NCBI RefSeq assembly: GCF_050948175.1
Contig: NW_027490173.1
Coordinates: 372,001 to 436,000 of the forward strand
Direction of reading: 5' to 3'
Length of the DNA: 64,000 nucleotides
Origin: Xylocopa sonorina
Lineage: Eukaryota; Arthropoda; Insecta; Hymenoptera; Apidae
The position numbers and the translations under genes were made by a program. Shown piece after piece: positions 9,815 through 25,500 of the stretch (positions are counted from its first letter, which is position 1; the number at the start of each line of letters is the position of its first letter). The notes under the pieces were generated by a model. The model searched no databases. It was not told where the DNA came from and saw nothing but the letters and a program-made list of their open reading frames with translations.

Positions 9815-12800
9815 ACATTCATTTGAAGTGTAGACGAGGAATACATAACACTTCGCAATGAATATTATATCTTATCATGAAACATAGATATGAGATGCAA
9901 TACCTCGTTTTAAGAAGCATTTGAACTCTATTGCTTCGATACGTAGACATCTGCAAACGCTATTTCCTAGCAAGGAAGTGTCACATTTACATTCATTTGA
10001 AGTGTAGACGAGGAATACATAACACATCGCAAATCATATTATATCTTACCATGAAACATAGAAATGAGATGCGATGTCGCGTTTTAAGAAGCATTAGAAC
10101 ACTATTGCTACGATAGGTAGACATTTGCAAACGCTACTTCCTTGCAAGGAAGTGTTGCATTTACATTCATTTGAATCGTAGACGAGGAATGCATAACACT
10201 TCGCAAATCATATTATATCTTACCATGAAACATAGAAACGAGGTGCGATATCGCGTTGTAAGAAGCATTTTAACTCTATTGCTTCGATACGTAGACATCT
10301 GCAAACGCTATTTCCTTGCAACGAAGTGTCGCATTTACATTCATTTGAAGTGTAGACGAGGAATACATAACACATCGCAAATCATATTATATCTTACCAT
10401 GAAACATAGAAATGAGATGCGATGTCGCGTTTTAGGAAGCATTAGAACACTATTGCTACGATAGGTAGACATTTGCAAACGCTACTTCCTTGCAAGGAAG
10501 TGTCGCAATTACATTCATTTGAATCGTAGACGAGGAATGCATATCACTTCGCAATGAATATTATATCTTATCATGAAACATAGATATGAGATGCAATACC
10601 TCGTTTTAAGAAGCATTTGAACTCTATTGCTTCGATACGTAGATATCTGCAATCGCTATTTCCTTGCTAGGAAGTGTCGCATTTACATTCATTTGAAGTG
10701 TAGACGAGGAATACATGACACTTCGCAAATCATATCATATCTTACCATGAAACATAGAAATGAGATGCGATATCACGTTTTAAAAGCATTAGAAATCTAT
10801 TGCTACGATACACAGACATCTGCAAACGCTATTTCCTAGCAAGGAAGTGTCGCATTTACATTCATTTGAAGTGTAGGCGAGGAGTACATAACACTTCGCA
10901 AATCATATTATACCTTACCATGAAACATAGAAATGAGATGCGATATCGCGTTTTAAGAATCATTAGAACTCTATTGCTACGATACGTAGACATCTGCAAA
11001 CGCTATTTCCTTGCAAGGAAGTGTCGCATTTACATTCATTTGAAGTGTAGACGAGGAATACATAACACTTCGCAATGAATATTATATCTTATCATGAAAC
11101 ATAGATATGAGATGCAATACCTCGTTTTAAGAAGCATTTGAACTCTATTGCTTCGATACGTAGACATCTGCAAACGCCATTTCCTTGCAAGGAAGTGTCA
11201 CATTTACATTCATTTGAAGTGTAGACGAGGAATACATAACACATCGCAAATCATATTATATCTTACCATGAAACATAGAAATGAGATGCGATGTCGCGTT
11301 TTAAGAAGCATTAGAACACTATTGCTACGATAGGTAGACATTTGCAAACGCTACTTCCTTGCAAGGAAGTGCCGCATTTACATTCATTTGAATCGTAGAC
11401 GAGGAATGCATAACACTTCGCAAATCATATTATATCTTACCATGAAACATAGAAACGAGGTGCGATATCGCGTTGTAAGAAGCATTTTAACTCTATTGCT
11501 TCGATACGTAGACATCTGCAAACGCTATTTCCTTGCAAGGAAGTGTCACATTTACATTCATTTGAAGTGTAGACGAGGAATACATAACACATCGCAAATC
11601 ATATTATATCTTACCATGAAACATAGAAATGAGGTGCGATGTCGCGTTTTAAGAAGCATTAGAACACTATTGCTACGATAGGTAGACATTTGCAAACGCT
11701 ACTTCCTTGCAAGGAAGTGTTGCATTTACATTCATTTGAATCGTAGACGAGGAATGCATAACACTTCGCAAATCATATTATATCTCACCATGAAACATAG
11801 AAACGAGGTGCGATATCGCGTTGTAAGAAGCATTTGAACTCTATTGCTTCGATACGTAGACATCTGCAATCGCTATTTCCTTGCTAGGAAGTGTCGCATT
11901 TACATTCATTTGAAGTGTAGACGAGGAATACATGACACTTCGCAAATCATATTATATCTTACCATGAAACATAGAAATGAGATGCGAAATCGCGTTTTAA
12001 GAAGCATTAGAACTCTATTGCTACGATACGTAGACATCTGCAAACGCTATTTCCTTGCAAGGAAGTGTCGCATTTACATTCATTTGAAGTGTAGACGAGG
12101 AATACATAACACTTCGCAAATCATATTATATCTTACCATGAAACATAGCAATGAGATGCGATATCGCGTTTTAAGAATCATAAGAACACTATTGCTACGA
12201 TACGTAGACATCTGCTAACGCTATTTCCTTGCAAGGAAGTGTCGCATTTACATTCATCTGAGGTGTAGACGAGGAATACATGACACTTCGAAAATCATAT
12301 CATATCTTACCCTGAAACATACAAATGAGATGCGATATCACGTTTTAAAAGCATTAGAAATCTATTGCTACGATACACAGACATCTGCAAACGCTATTTC
12401 CTAGCAAGGAAGTGTCACATTTACATTCATTTGAAGTGTAGACGAGGAATACATAACACTTCGCAAATAATATTATATCCTACCATGAAACATAGAAATG
12501 AAATTGCGATATCGCGTTTTAAGAAGCATTAGAACACTATTGCTACGATAGGTAGACATTTGCAAACGCTATTTCCTTGCAAGGAAGTGTCGCATTTACA
12601 TTCATTTGAATCGTAGACGAGGAATGCATAACACTTCGCAATGTATATTATATCTTATCATGAAACATAGATATGAGATGCAATACCTCGTTTTAAGAAG
12701 CATTTGAACTCTATTGCTTCGATACGTAGACATCTGCAAACGCTATTTCCTTGCAAGGAAGTGTCGCATTGACATTCATTTTAAGTGTAGACGAGGAATA

Positions 12801-14191
12801 CATGATACTCCGCAAATCATATTATATCTTACCATGAAATATAGAAATGAGATGCGATATCGCGTTTTAGGAAGCATTAGAACTCTATTGCTACGATAGG
12901 TAGACATCTGCAAACGCTATTTCCTTGCAAGGAAGTGTCGCATTTACATTCATTTGAAGTGTAGACGAGGAATACATAAAACTTCGCAAATCATATTATA
13001 TCTTACAATGAAACAAAGAAATGAGATGCGATATCGCGTTTTAAGAAGCATCAGAAATCTATTGCTACGATACGTAGACATCTGCAAACGCTATTTCCTA
13101 GCGAGGAAGTGTCGCATTCACATTCATTTGAAGTGTAGACGAGGAATACGTGATACTTCGCAAATCATATTATATCTTACCATGAAACATAGAAATGAGA
13201 TGCGATATCGCGTTTTAGGAAGCACTAGAACTCTATTGCTACGATAGGTAGACATCTGCAAATGCTATTTCCTTGCAAGGAAGTGTCGCATTTACATTCA
13301 TTTGAAGTGTAGACGAGGAATACATAACACTTCGCAAATCGTATTACATCTTACCATGAAACATAGAAATGAGATGCGATATCGCGTTTTAAGAAGCATG
13401 AGAACTCTATTGCTACGATACGTAGACATCTGCAAACGCTATTTCCTTGCAAGGAAGTGTCGCATTTACATTCATTTGAAGTGTAGACGAGGAATATATA
13501 ACACTTGGCAAATAATATTATATCCTACCATGAAACATAGAAATGAGATGCGATATCGCGTTTTAACAAGCATTAGAACACTATTGCTGCGATAGGTAGA
13601 CAATTGCAAACGCTATTTCCTTGCAAGGAAGTGTCGCATTTACATTCATTTGAAGTGTAGACGAGGAATACATGACACTTCGCAAATCATATTATATCTT
13701 ACCATGTAACATAAAAATGAGATGCGATATCGCGTTTTAAGAATTATAAGAACTCTATTGCTACGATACGTAGACATCTGCAAACGCTATTTCCTTGCAA
13801 GGAAGTGTCGCATTTACATTCATTTGAATCGTAGACGAGGAATGCATAACACTTCGCAATGAATATTATATCCTATCATGAAACATAGATATGAGATGCA
13901 ATATCTCGTTTTAAGAAGCATTTGAACTCTATTGCTTCGATACGTAGACATCTGCAAACGTTATTTCCTTGCAAGGAAGTGTCGCATTTACATTCATTTG
14001 AAGTGTAGACGAGGAATACATGACACTTCGCAAATCATATTATATCTTACCATGAAACATAGAAATGAGATGCGAAATCGCGTTTTAAGAAGCATTAGAA
14101 CTCTATTGCTACGATACGTAGACATCTGCAAACGCTATTTCCTTGCAAGGAAGTGTCGCATTTACATTCATTTGAAGTGTAGACGAGGAAT
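9815..14191 (+). repeat. 4000-bp duplication, copy 2, with 349-bp insertion
   Basis: It matches copy 1 at offset 4000 up to about 12500 and resumes at offset 4349 from about 12849 to 14191. The extra piece, about 12500-12848, is two monomers plus one base. It includes a B-type monomer with the uncommon CGCAATGTATAT, also seen near 26540 and 45505. Directly at the left junction the text reads AAATTGCGAT, where other monomers have AGATGCGAT, a 1-bp insertion. Homology to copy 1 ends near 14191, where GATACTCCGC replaces the expected AACACTTCGC. Confidence 0.82.
12500..12848 (+). repeat. Two-monomer insertion with +1-bp scar
   Basis: This stretch is present in copy 2 of the 4000-bp duplication and absent at the equivalent place in copy 1 (about 8500). 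It is 349 bp long, two monomers plus the extra T at about 12504. It carries TAGGTAGACATTTGC, the CGCAATGTATAT marker and a GTCGCATTGACATTCATTTT variant at about 12765. An insertion in copy 2 or a deletion in copy 1 would give the same picture, but the 1-bp scar lies in copy 2. Confidence 0.7.
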
Positions 14192-14900
14192 ACATGATAC
14201 TCCGCAAATCATATTATATCTTACCATGAAATATAGAAATGAGATGCGATATCGCGTTTTAGGAAGCATTAGAACTCTATTGCTACGATAGGTAGACATC
14301 TGCAAACGCTATTTCCTTGCAAGGAAGTGTCGCATTTACATTCATTTGAAGTGTAGACGAGGAATACATAAAACTTCGCAAATCATATTATATCTTACAA
14401 TGAAACAAAGAAATGAGATGCGATATCGCGTTTTAAGAAGCATCAGAAATCTATTGCTACGATACGTAGACATCTGCAAACGCTATTTCCTAGCGAGGAA
14501 GTGTCGCATTCACATTCATTTGAAGTGTAGACGAGGAATACATAACACTTCGCAAATCATATTATATCTTACCATGAAACATAGCAATGAGATGCGATAT
14601 CGCGTTTTAAGAATCATAAGAACACTATTGCTACGATACGTAGACATCTGCTAACGCTATTTCCTTGCAAGGAAGTGTCGCATTTACATTCATCTGAGGT
14701 GTAGACGAGGAATACATGACACTTCGAAAATCATATCATATCTTACCATGAAACATACAAATGAGATGCGATATCACGTTTTAAAAGCACTAGAAATCTA
14801 TTGCTACGATACACAGACATCTGCAAACGCTATTTCCTAGCAAGGAAGTGTCACATTTACATTCATTTGAAGTGTAGACGAGGAATATATAACACTTCGC
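14192..14900 (+). repeat. Mosaic junction segment
   Basis: From 14193 to about 14520 the sequence copies 12801-13128 at offset 1392, eight monomers. It then switches to match about 12084-12464 at offset 2436, fourteen monomers, including the uncommon GAAACATAGCAATGAG and the TCTGCTAACGC variant. The switch falls inside a monomer. The pattern fits recombination between misaligned copies or template switching. Confidence 0.72.
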
Positions 14901-16830
14901 AAATAATATTATATCCTACCATGATACATAGAAATGAGATGCGATATCGCGTTTTAAGAAGCATGAGAACTCTATTGCTACGATACGTAGACATCTGCAA
15001 ACGCTATTTCCTTGCAAGGAAGTGTCGCATTTACATTCATTTGAAGTGTAGACGAGGAATATATAACACTTCGCAAATAATATTATATCCTACCAGGAAA
15101 CATAGAAATGAGATGCGATATCGCGTTTTAACAAGCATTAGAACACTATTGCTGCGATAGGTAGACATTTGCAAACGCTATTTCGTTGCAAGGAAGTGTC
15201 GCATTTACATTCATTTGTATCGTAGACGAGGAATGCATAACACTTCGCAATGAATATTATATCCTATCATGAAACATAGATATGAGATGCAATATCTCGT
15301 TTAAAGAAGCATTTCAACTCTATTACTTCGATACGTAGACAACTGCAAACGCTATTTCCTTTCAAGGAAGTGTCTCATTTACATTCATTTGATGTGTAGA
15401 CGAGGAATACATAACACTTCGCAAATCATATTATATCTTACCATGATACATGGAAATGAGATGCGATATCGCGTTTTAAGGAGCATTAGAACTCTATTGC
15501 TACGATACGTAGACACCTGCAAACGCTATTTCCTAACAAGGGAGTGTCGCATTCACATTCATTTGTAGTGTAGACGAGGAATACATAACACTTCGCAAAT
15601 CATATTATATCTTACCATGAAACATAGAAATGAGATGCAATGTCGCGTTTTGAGAATCATAAGAACTCTATTGCTACGATACGTAGACATCTGCAAACGC
15701 TATTTCCTTGCGAGGAAGTGTCGCATATACATTCATTTGATGTGTAGACGAGGAATACATAACACATCGCAAATCTTATTATACCTTACCATGAAACATA
15801 GAAATGAAATGCGATATCGCGTTTTAAGGATCATAAGGACTCTATTGCTACGATACGTAGACATCTGCAAACGCTATTTCCTTGCAAGGAAGTGTCGCAT
15901 TTACATTCATTTGAAGTGTTGACGAGGAATACATGACACTTCGCAAATCATATTATATCTTACCATGAAACATAGAAATGAGATGCGATATCGCGTTTTA
16001 AGAAGCGTTAGAACTCTATTGCTACGAAACGTAGACATCTGCAAACGCTATTTCCTTGCAAGGAAGTGTCGCAATTACATTCATTTGAATCGTAGACGAG
16101 GAATGCATAACACTTCGCAATGAATATTATATCTTATCATGAAACATAGATATGAGATGCAATACCTCGTTTTAAGAAGCATTTGAACTCTATTGCTTCG
16201 ATACGTAGACATCTGCAAACGCTATTTCCTTGCAAGGAAGTGTCGCAATTACATTCATTTGAATCGTAGACGAGGAATGCATAACACTTCGCAATGAATA
16301 TTATATCTTATCATGAAACATAGATATGAGATGCAATACCTCGTTTTAAGAAGCATTTGAACTCTATTGCTTCGATACGTAGACATCTGCAAACGCTATT
16401 TCCTTGCAAGGAAGTGTCGCATTTACATTCATTTGAAGTGTAGACGAGGAATACATGACACTTCGCAAATCATATCATATCTTACCATGAAACATAGAAA
16501 TGAGATGCGATATCGCGTTCTAAGAAGCATCAGAAATCCATTGCTACGATACGTAGACATCTGCAAACGCTATTTCCTTGCGAGGAAGTGTCGCATTTAC
16601 ATTCATTTGATGTGTAGACGAGGAATACATAACACATCGCAAATCTTATTATACCTTACCATGAAACATAGAAATGAAATGCGATATCGCGTTTTAAGGA
16701 TCATAAGGACTCTATTGCTACGATACGTAGACATCTGCAAACGCTATTTCCTTGCAAGGAAGTGTCGCATTTACATTCATTTGAAGTGTTGACGAGGAAT
16801 ACATAACACTTCGCAAATCATATTATATCT
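14900..16830 (+). repeat. Irregular monomers with a 5-monomer partial duplication
   Basis: About eleven monomers with several private substitutions, such as GTCTCATTTACATTC near 15373 and AACAAGGGAG near 15534. About 15685-15940 matches 16555-16810 at an offset of 870 bp, five monomers; both have CTAAGGACTC-type variants and the stop-creating GTGTTGACGAGG. Two successive B-type monomers with GCAATTACATTC lie 174 bp apart near 16070 and 16244. No other feature is seen. Confidence 0.72.
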
Positions 16831-19800
16831 TACCATGAAACATAGAAATGAGATGCGATATCGCGTTTTAAGAAGCATTAGAACTCTATTGCTACGATAC
16901 GTAGACATCTGCAAACGCTATTTCCTTGCAAGGAAGTGTCGCATTTACATTCATTTGAAGTGTAGACGAGGAATACATGACACTTCGCAAATCATATCAT
17001 ATCTTACCATGAAACATAGAAATGAGATGCGATATCACGTTTTAAAAGCATTAGAAATCTATTGCTACGATACACAGACATCTGCAAACGCTATTTCCTA
17101 GCAAGGAAGTGTCGCATTTACATTCATTTGAAGTGTAGGCGAGGAGTACATAACACTTCGCAAATCATATTATACCTTACCATGAAACATAGAAATGAGA
17201 TGCGATATCGCGTTTTAAGAATCATTAGAAATCCATTGCTACGATACGTAGACATCTGCAAACGCTATTTCCTTGCAAGGAAGTGTCGCATTTACATTCA
17301 TTTGAAGTGTAGACGAGGAATACATAACACTTCGCAATGAATATTATATCTTACCATGAAACATAGAAATGAGATGCGACATCGCGTTTTAAGAAGCATT
17401 AGAACTCTATTGCTACGATACGTAGACATCTGCAAACGCTATTTCCTTGCAAGGAAGTGTCGCATTTACATTCATCTGAGGTGTAGACGAGGAATACATG
17501 ACACTTCGGAAATCATATCATATCTTACCATGAAACATAGAAATGAGATGCGATATCAAGTTTTAAAAGCATTAGAAATCTATTGCTACGATACACAGAC
17601 ATCTGCAAACGCTATTTCCTAGCAAGGATGTGTCGCATTTACATTCATTTGAAGTGTAGGCGAGGAATACATAACACTTCGCAAATCATATTATACCTTA
17701 CCATGAAACATAGAAATGAGATGCGATATCGCGTTTTAAGAATCATAAGAACTCTATTGCTACGATACGTAGACATCTGCAAACGCTATTCCCTTGCAAG
17801 GAAGTGTCGCATTTACATTCATTTGAAGTGTAGACGAGGAATATATAACACTTCGCAAATAATATTATATCCTTCCATGAAACATAGAAATGAGATGCGA
17901 TATCGCGTTTTAAGAAGCATTAGAACACTATTGCTACGATAGGTAGACATTTGCAAACGCTATTTCCTTGCAAGGAAGTGTCGCATTTACATTCATTTGA
18001 ATCGTAGACGAGGAATGCATAACACTTCGCAATGAATATTATATCTTATCATGAAACATAGATATGAGATGCAATACCTCGTTTTAAGAAGCATTTGAAC
18101 TCTATTGCTTCGATACGTAGACATCTGCAAACGCTATTTCCTTGCAAGGAAGTGTCGCATTTACATTCATTTGAAGTGTTGACGAGGAATACATGACACT
18201 TCGCAAATCATATCATATCTTACCATGAAACATAGAAATGAGATGCGATATCACGTTTTAAAAGCATTAGAAATCTATTGCTACGATACACAGACATCTG
18301 CAAACGCTATTTCCTAGCAAGGAAGTGTCGCATTTACATTCATTTGAAGTGTAGTCGAGGAGTACATAACACTTCGCAAATCATATTATACCTTACCATG
18401 AAACATAGAAATGAGATGCGATATAGCGTTTTAAGAATCATTAGAACTCTATTGCTACGATACGTAGACATCTGCAAACGCTATTTCCTTGCAAGGAAGT
18501 GTCGCATTTATATTCATTTGAAGTGTAGACGAGGAATACATAACACTTCGCAAATCATATTATACCTTACCATGAAACATAGAAATGAGATGCGATATCG
18601 CGTTTTAAGGATCATAAGAACTCTATTGCTACGATACGTAGACATCTGCAAACGCTATTTCCTTGCAAGGAAGTGTCGCATTTACATTCATTTGAAGTGT
18701 TGACGAGGAATACATAACACTTCGCAAATCATATTATATCTTACCATGAAACATAGAAATGAGATGCGATATCGCGTTTTAAGAAGCATTAGAACTCTAT
18801 TGCTACGATACGTAGACATCTGCAAACGCTATTTCCTTGCAAGGAAGTGTCGCATTTACATTCATTTGAAGTGTAGACGAGGAATACATAACACTTCGCA
18901 ATGAATATTATATCTTACCATGAAACATAGAAATGTGATGCGATATCGCGTTTTAAGAATCATAAGAACTCTATTGCTACGATACGTAGACATCTGCAAA
19001 CGCTATTTCCTTGCTAGGAAGTGTCGCATTAACATTCATTTGAAGTGTTGACGAGGAATACATAACACTTCGCAAATCATATTATACCTTACCATGAAAC
19101 ATAGAAATGAGATGCGATATCACGTTTTAAGAAGCATTAGAACTCTATTGCTACGATACGTAGACATCTGCAAACGCTATTTCCTTGCAAGGAAGTGTCG
19201 CATTTACATTCATTTGAAGTGTAGACGAGGAATACATGACACTTCGCAAATCATATCATATCTTACCATGAAACATAGAAATGAGATGCGATATCACGTT
19301 TTAAAAGCATTAGAAATCTATTGCTACGATACACAGACATCTGCAAACGCTATTTCCTAGCAAGGAAGTGTCGCATTTACATTCATTTGAAGTGTAGGCG
19401 AGGAGTACATAACACTTCGCAAATCATATTATACCTTACCATGAAACATAGAAATGAGATGCGATATCGCGTTTTAAGAATCATTAGAAATCCATTGCTA
19501 CGATACGTAGACATCTGCAAACGCTATTTCCTTGCAAGGAAGTGTCGCATTTACATTCATTTGAAGTGTAGACGAGGAATACATAACACTTCGCAATGAA
19601 TATTATATCTTACCATGAAACATAGAAATGAGATGCGACATCGCGTTTTAAGAAGCATTAGAACTCTATTGCTACGATACGTAGACATCTGCAAACGCTA
19701 TTTCCTTGCAAGGAAGTGTCGCATTTACATTCATCTGAGGTGTAGACGAGGAATACATGACACTTCGAAAATCATATCATATCTTACCATGAAACATAGA

Positions 19801-22540
19801 AATGAGATGCGATATCACGTTTTAAAAGCATTAGAAATCTATTGCTACGATACACAGACATCTGCAAACGCTATTTCCTAGCAAGGAAGTGTCGCATTTA
19901 CATTCATTTGAAGTGTAGGCGAGGAACACATAACACTTCGCAAATCATATTATACCTTACCATGAAACATAGAAATGAGATGCGATATCGCGTTTTAAGA
20001 ATCATAAGAACTCTATTGCTACGATACGTAGACATCTGCAAACGCTATTTCCTTGCTAGGGAGTGTCGCATTTACACTCATTTGAATCGTAGGCGAGGAA
20101 TGCATAACACTTCGCAATGAATATTATATCTTATCATGAAACATAGGAATGAGATGCAATACCTCGTTTTAAGAAGCATTTGAACTCTATTGCTTCGATA
20201 CGTAGACATCTGCAAAAGCTATTTCCTTGCAAGGAAGTGTCGCATTTACATTCATTTGAAGTGCAGACGAGAAATACATAACACTTCGCAAATCATATTA
20301 TATCTTACCATGAAACATAGAAATGAGATGCGATATCGCGTTTTAAGAATCATAGGAACTCTATTGCTACGATACGTAGACATCTGCAAACGCTATTCCC
20401 TTGCAAGGAAGTGTCGCATTTACATTCATTTGAAGTGTAGACGATGAATATATAACACTTCGCAAATAATATTATATCCTTCCATGAAACATAGAAATGA
20501 GATGCGATATCGCGTTTTAAGAAGCATTAGAACACTATTGCTACGATAGGTAGACATTTGCAAACGCTATTTCCTTGCAAGGAAGTGTCGCATTTACATT
20601 CATTTGAATCGTAGACGAGGAATGAATAACACTTCGCAATGAATATTATATCTTATCATGAAACATAGATATGAGATGCAATACCTCGTTTTAAGAAGCA
20701 TTTGAACTCTATTGCTTCGATACGTAGACATCTGCAAACGCTATTTCCTTGCAAGGAAGTGTCGCATTTACATTCATTTGAAGTGTAGACGAGGAATACA
20801 TGACACTTCGCAAATCATATCATATCTTACCATGAAACATAGAAATGAGATGCGATATCACGTTTTAAAAGCATTAGAAATCTATTGCTACGATACACAG
20901 ACATCTGCAAACGCTATTTCCTAGCAAGGAAGTGTCGCATTTACATTCATTTGAAGTGTAGTCGAGGAGTACATAACACTTCGCAAATCATATTATACCT
21001 TACCATGAAACATAGAAATGAGATGCGATATAGCGTTTTAAGAATCATTAGAACTCTATTGCTACGATACGTAGACATCTGCAAACGCTATTTCCTTGCA
21101 AGGAAGTGTCGCATTTATATTCATTTGAAGTGTAGACGAGGAATACATAACACTTCGCAAATCATATTATACCTTACCATGAAACATAGAAATGAGATGC
21201 GATATCGCGTTTTAAGGATCATAAGAACTCTATTGCTACGATACGTAGACATCTGCAAACGCTATTTCCTTGCAAGGAAGTGTCGCATTTACATTCATTT
21301 GAAGTGTTGACGAGGAATACATAACACTTCGCAAATCATATTATATCTTACCATGAAACATAGAAATGAGATGCGATATCGCGTTTTAAGAAGCATTAGA
21401 ACTCTATTGCTACGATACGTAGACATCTGCAAACGCTATTTCCTTGCAAGGAAGTGTCGCATTTACATTCATTTGAAGTGTAGACGAGGAATACATGACA
21501 CTTCGCAATGAATATTATATCTTACCATGAAACATAGAAATGAGATGCGATATCGCGTTTTAAGAAGCGTTAGAAATCCATTGCTACGATACGTAGACAT
21601 CTGCAAACGCTATTTCCTTGCAAGGAAGTGTCGCATTTACATTCATTTGAAGTGTAGACGGGGAATACATAACACTTCGCAATGAATATTATATCTTACC
21701 ATGAAACATAGAAATGTGATGCGATATCGCGTTTTAAGAATCATAAGAACTCTATTGCTACGATACGTAGACATCTGCAAACGCTATTTCCTTGCTAGGA
21801 AGTGTCGCATTAACATTCATTTGAAGTGAAGACGAGGAATATATGACACTTCGCAAATCATATTATATCTTACCATGAAACATAGAAATGAGATGCGATA
21901 TCGCGTTTTAAGAATCATTAGAACTCTATTGCTACGATACGTAGACATCTGCAAACGCTATTTCCTTGCAAGGAAGTGTCGCATTTACATTCATTTGAAG
22001 TGTTGACGAGGAATACATAACACTTCGCAAATCATATTATACCTTACCATGAAACATAGAAATGAGATGCGATATCGCGTTTTAAGAATCATAAGAACTC
22101 TATTGCTACGATACGTAGACATCTGCAAACGCTATTTCCTTGCTAGGAAGTGTCGCATTTACACTCATTTGAATCGTAGGCGAGGAATGCATAACACTTC
22201 GCAATGAATATTATATCTTATCATGAAACATAGGAATGAGATGCAATACCTCGTTTTAAGAAGCATTTGAACTCTATTGCTTCGATACGTAGACATCTGC
22301 AAAAGCTATTTCCTTGCAAGGAAGTGTCGCATTTACATTCATTTGAAGTGCAGACGAGAAATACATAACACTTCGCAAATCATATTATATCTTACCATGA
22401 AACATAGAAATGAGATGCGATATCGCGTTTTAAGAAGCGTTAGAACTCTATTGCTACGAAACGTAGACATCTGCAAACGCTATTTCCTTGCAAGGAAGTG
22501 TCGTAATTACATTCATTTGAATCGTAGACGAGGAATGCAT
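16830..22540 (+). repeat. Interleaved 13- and 15-monomer duplications
   Basis: About 16830-17750 matches 19089-20010 at offset 2259, thirteen monomers less three bases. About 17760-18890 matches 20367-21497 at offset 2607, fifteen monomers less three bases, including GTAGTCGAGGAGTAC and CGATATAGCG. After 18890 the match resumes at offset 2781, so one extra monomer lies near 21500-21670 in the right copy; both sides share GAAATGTGATGCG (about 18931 and 21712). The two periods share a middle segment, so this block grew by successive overlapping duplications, not by amplification of one clean unit. From about 21830 to 22540 the monomers are irregular. Confidence 0.78.
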
Positions 22541-25500
22541 GACACTTCGCAAATCATATTATATCTTACCATGAAACATAGAAATGAGATGCGATATCGC
22601 GTTTTAAGAAGCGTTAGAACTCTATTGCTACGAAACGTAGACATCTGCAAACGCTATTTCCTTGCAAGGAAGTGTCGTAATTACATTCATTTGAATCGTA
22701 GACGAGGAATGCATAACACTTCGCAATGAATATTATATCTTATCATGAAACATAGATATGAGATGCAATACCTCGTTTTAAGAAGCATTTGAACTCTATT
22801 GCTTCGATACGTAGACATCTGCAAACGCTATTTCCTTGCAAGGAAGTGTCGCATTTACATTCATTTGAAGTGTGGACGAGGAATACATGACACTTCGCAA
22901 ATCATATCATATCTTACCATGAAACATAGAAATGAGATGCGATATCACGTTTTAAAAGCATTAGAAATCTATTGCTACGATACACAGACATCTGCAACGC
23001 TATTTCCTAGCAAGGAAGTGTCGCATTTACATTCATTTGAAGTGTAGGCGAGGAGTACATAACACTTCGCAAATCATATTATACCTTACCATGAAACATA
23101 GAAATGAGATGCGATATCTCGTTTTAAGAAGCATTTGAACTCTATTGCTTCGATACGTAGACATCTGCAAACGCTATTTCCTTGCAAGGAAGTGTCGCAT
23201 TTACATTCATTTGAAGTGTAGACGAGGAATACATGACACTTCGCAAATCGTATTATATCTTACCATGAAACATAGAAATGAGATGCGATATCGCGTTCTA
23301 AGAAGCATCAGAAATCCATTGCTACGATACGTAGACATTTGCAAACGCTATTTCCTTGCAAGGAAGTGTCGCATTTACATTCATTTGAAGTGTAGACGAG
23401 GAATACATGACACTTCGCAAATCATATCATATCTTACCATGAAACATAGAAATGAGATGCGATATCACGTTTTAAAAGCATTAGAACTCTATTGCTACGA
23501 TACGTAGACATCTGCAAACGCTATTTCCTTGCATGGAAGTGTCGCATTTACATTCATTTGAAGTGTAGACGAGGAATACATAACACTTCGCAAATCATAT
23601 TATACCTTACCATGAAACATAGAAATGAGATGCGATGTCGCGTTTTAAGGATCATAAGAACTCTATTGCTACGATACGTAGACATCTGCAAACGCTATTT
23701 CCTTGCAAGGAAGTGTCGCATTTACATTCATTTGAAGTGTAGACGAGGAATACATGACACTTCGCAAATCATATTATATCTTACCATGAAACATAGAAAT
23801 GAGATGCGATATCGCGTTTTAAGAAGCGTTAGAACTCTATTGCTACGAAACGTAGACATCTGCAAACGCTATTTCCTTGCAAGGAAGTGTCGTAATTACA
23901 TTCATTTGAATCGTAGACGAGGAATGCATAACACCTCGCAATGAATATTATATCTTATCATGAAACATAGATATGAGATGCAATACCTCGTTTTAAGAAG
24001 CATTTGAACTCTATTGCTTCGATACGTAGACATCTGCAAACGCTATTTCCTTGCAAGGAAGTGTCGCATTTACATTCATTTGAAGTGTGGACGAGGAATA
24101 CATGACACTTCGCAAATCATATCATATCTTACCATGAAACATAGAAATGAGATGCGATATCACGTTTTAAAAGCATTAGAAATCTATTGCTACGATACAC
24201 AGACATCTGCAAACGCTATTTCCTAGCAAGGAAGTGTCGCATTTACATTCATTTGAAGTGTAGGCGAGGAGTACATAACACTTCGCAAATCATATTATAC
24301 CTTACCATGAAACATAGAAATGAGATGCGATATCTCGTTTTAAGAAGCATTTGAACTCTATTGCTTCGATACGTAGACATCTGCAAACGCTATTTCCTTG
24401 CAAGGAAGTGTCGCATTTACATTCATTTGAAGTGTAGACGAGGAATACATGACACTTCGCAAATCGTATTATATCTTACCATGAAACATAGAAATGAGAT
24501 GCGATATCGCGTTCTAAGAAGCATCAGAAATCCATTGCTACGATACGTAGACATTTGCAAACGCTATTTCCTTGCAAGGAAGTGTCGCATTTACATTCAT
24601 TTGAAGTGTAGACGAGGAATACATGACACTTCGCAAATCATATCATATCTTACCATGAAACATAGAAATGAGATGCGATATCACGTTTTAAAAGCATTAG
24701 AACTCTATTGCTACGATACGTAGACATCTGCAAACGCTATTTCCTTGCATGGAAGTGTCGCATTTACATTCATTTGAAGTGTAGACGAGGAATACATAAC
24801 ACTTCGCAAATCATATTATACCTTACCATGAAACATAGAAATGAGATGCGATGTCGCGTTTTAAGGATCATAAGAACTCTATTGCTACGATACGTAGACA
24901 TCTGCAAACGCTATTTCCTTGCAAGGAAGTGTCGCATTTACATTCATTTGAAGTGTAGACGAGGAATACATGACACTTCGCAAATCATATTATATCTTAC
25001 CATGAAACATAGAAATGAGATGCGATATCGCGTTTTAAGAAGCGTTAGAACTCTATTGCTACGAAACGTAGACATCTGCAAACGCTATTTCCTTGCAAGG
25101 AAGTGTCGTAATTACATTCATTTGAATCGTAGACGAGGAATGCATAACACCTCGCAATGAATATTATATCTTATCATGAAACATAGATATGAGATGCAAT
25201 ACCTCGTTTTAAGAAGCATTTGAACTCTATTGCTTCGATACGTAGACATCTGCAAACGCTATTTCCTTGCAAGGAAGTGTCGCATTTACATTCATTTGAA
25301 GTGTGGACGAGGAATACATGACACTTCGCAAATCATATCATATCTTACCATGAAACATAGAAATGAGATGCGATATCACGTTTTAAAAGCATTAGAAATC
25401 TATTGCTACGATACACAGACATCTGCAAACGCTATTTCCTAGCAAGGAAGTGTCGCATTTACATTCATTTGAAGTGTAGGCGAGGAGTACATAACACTTC

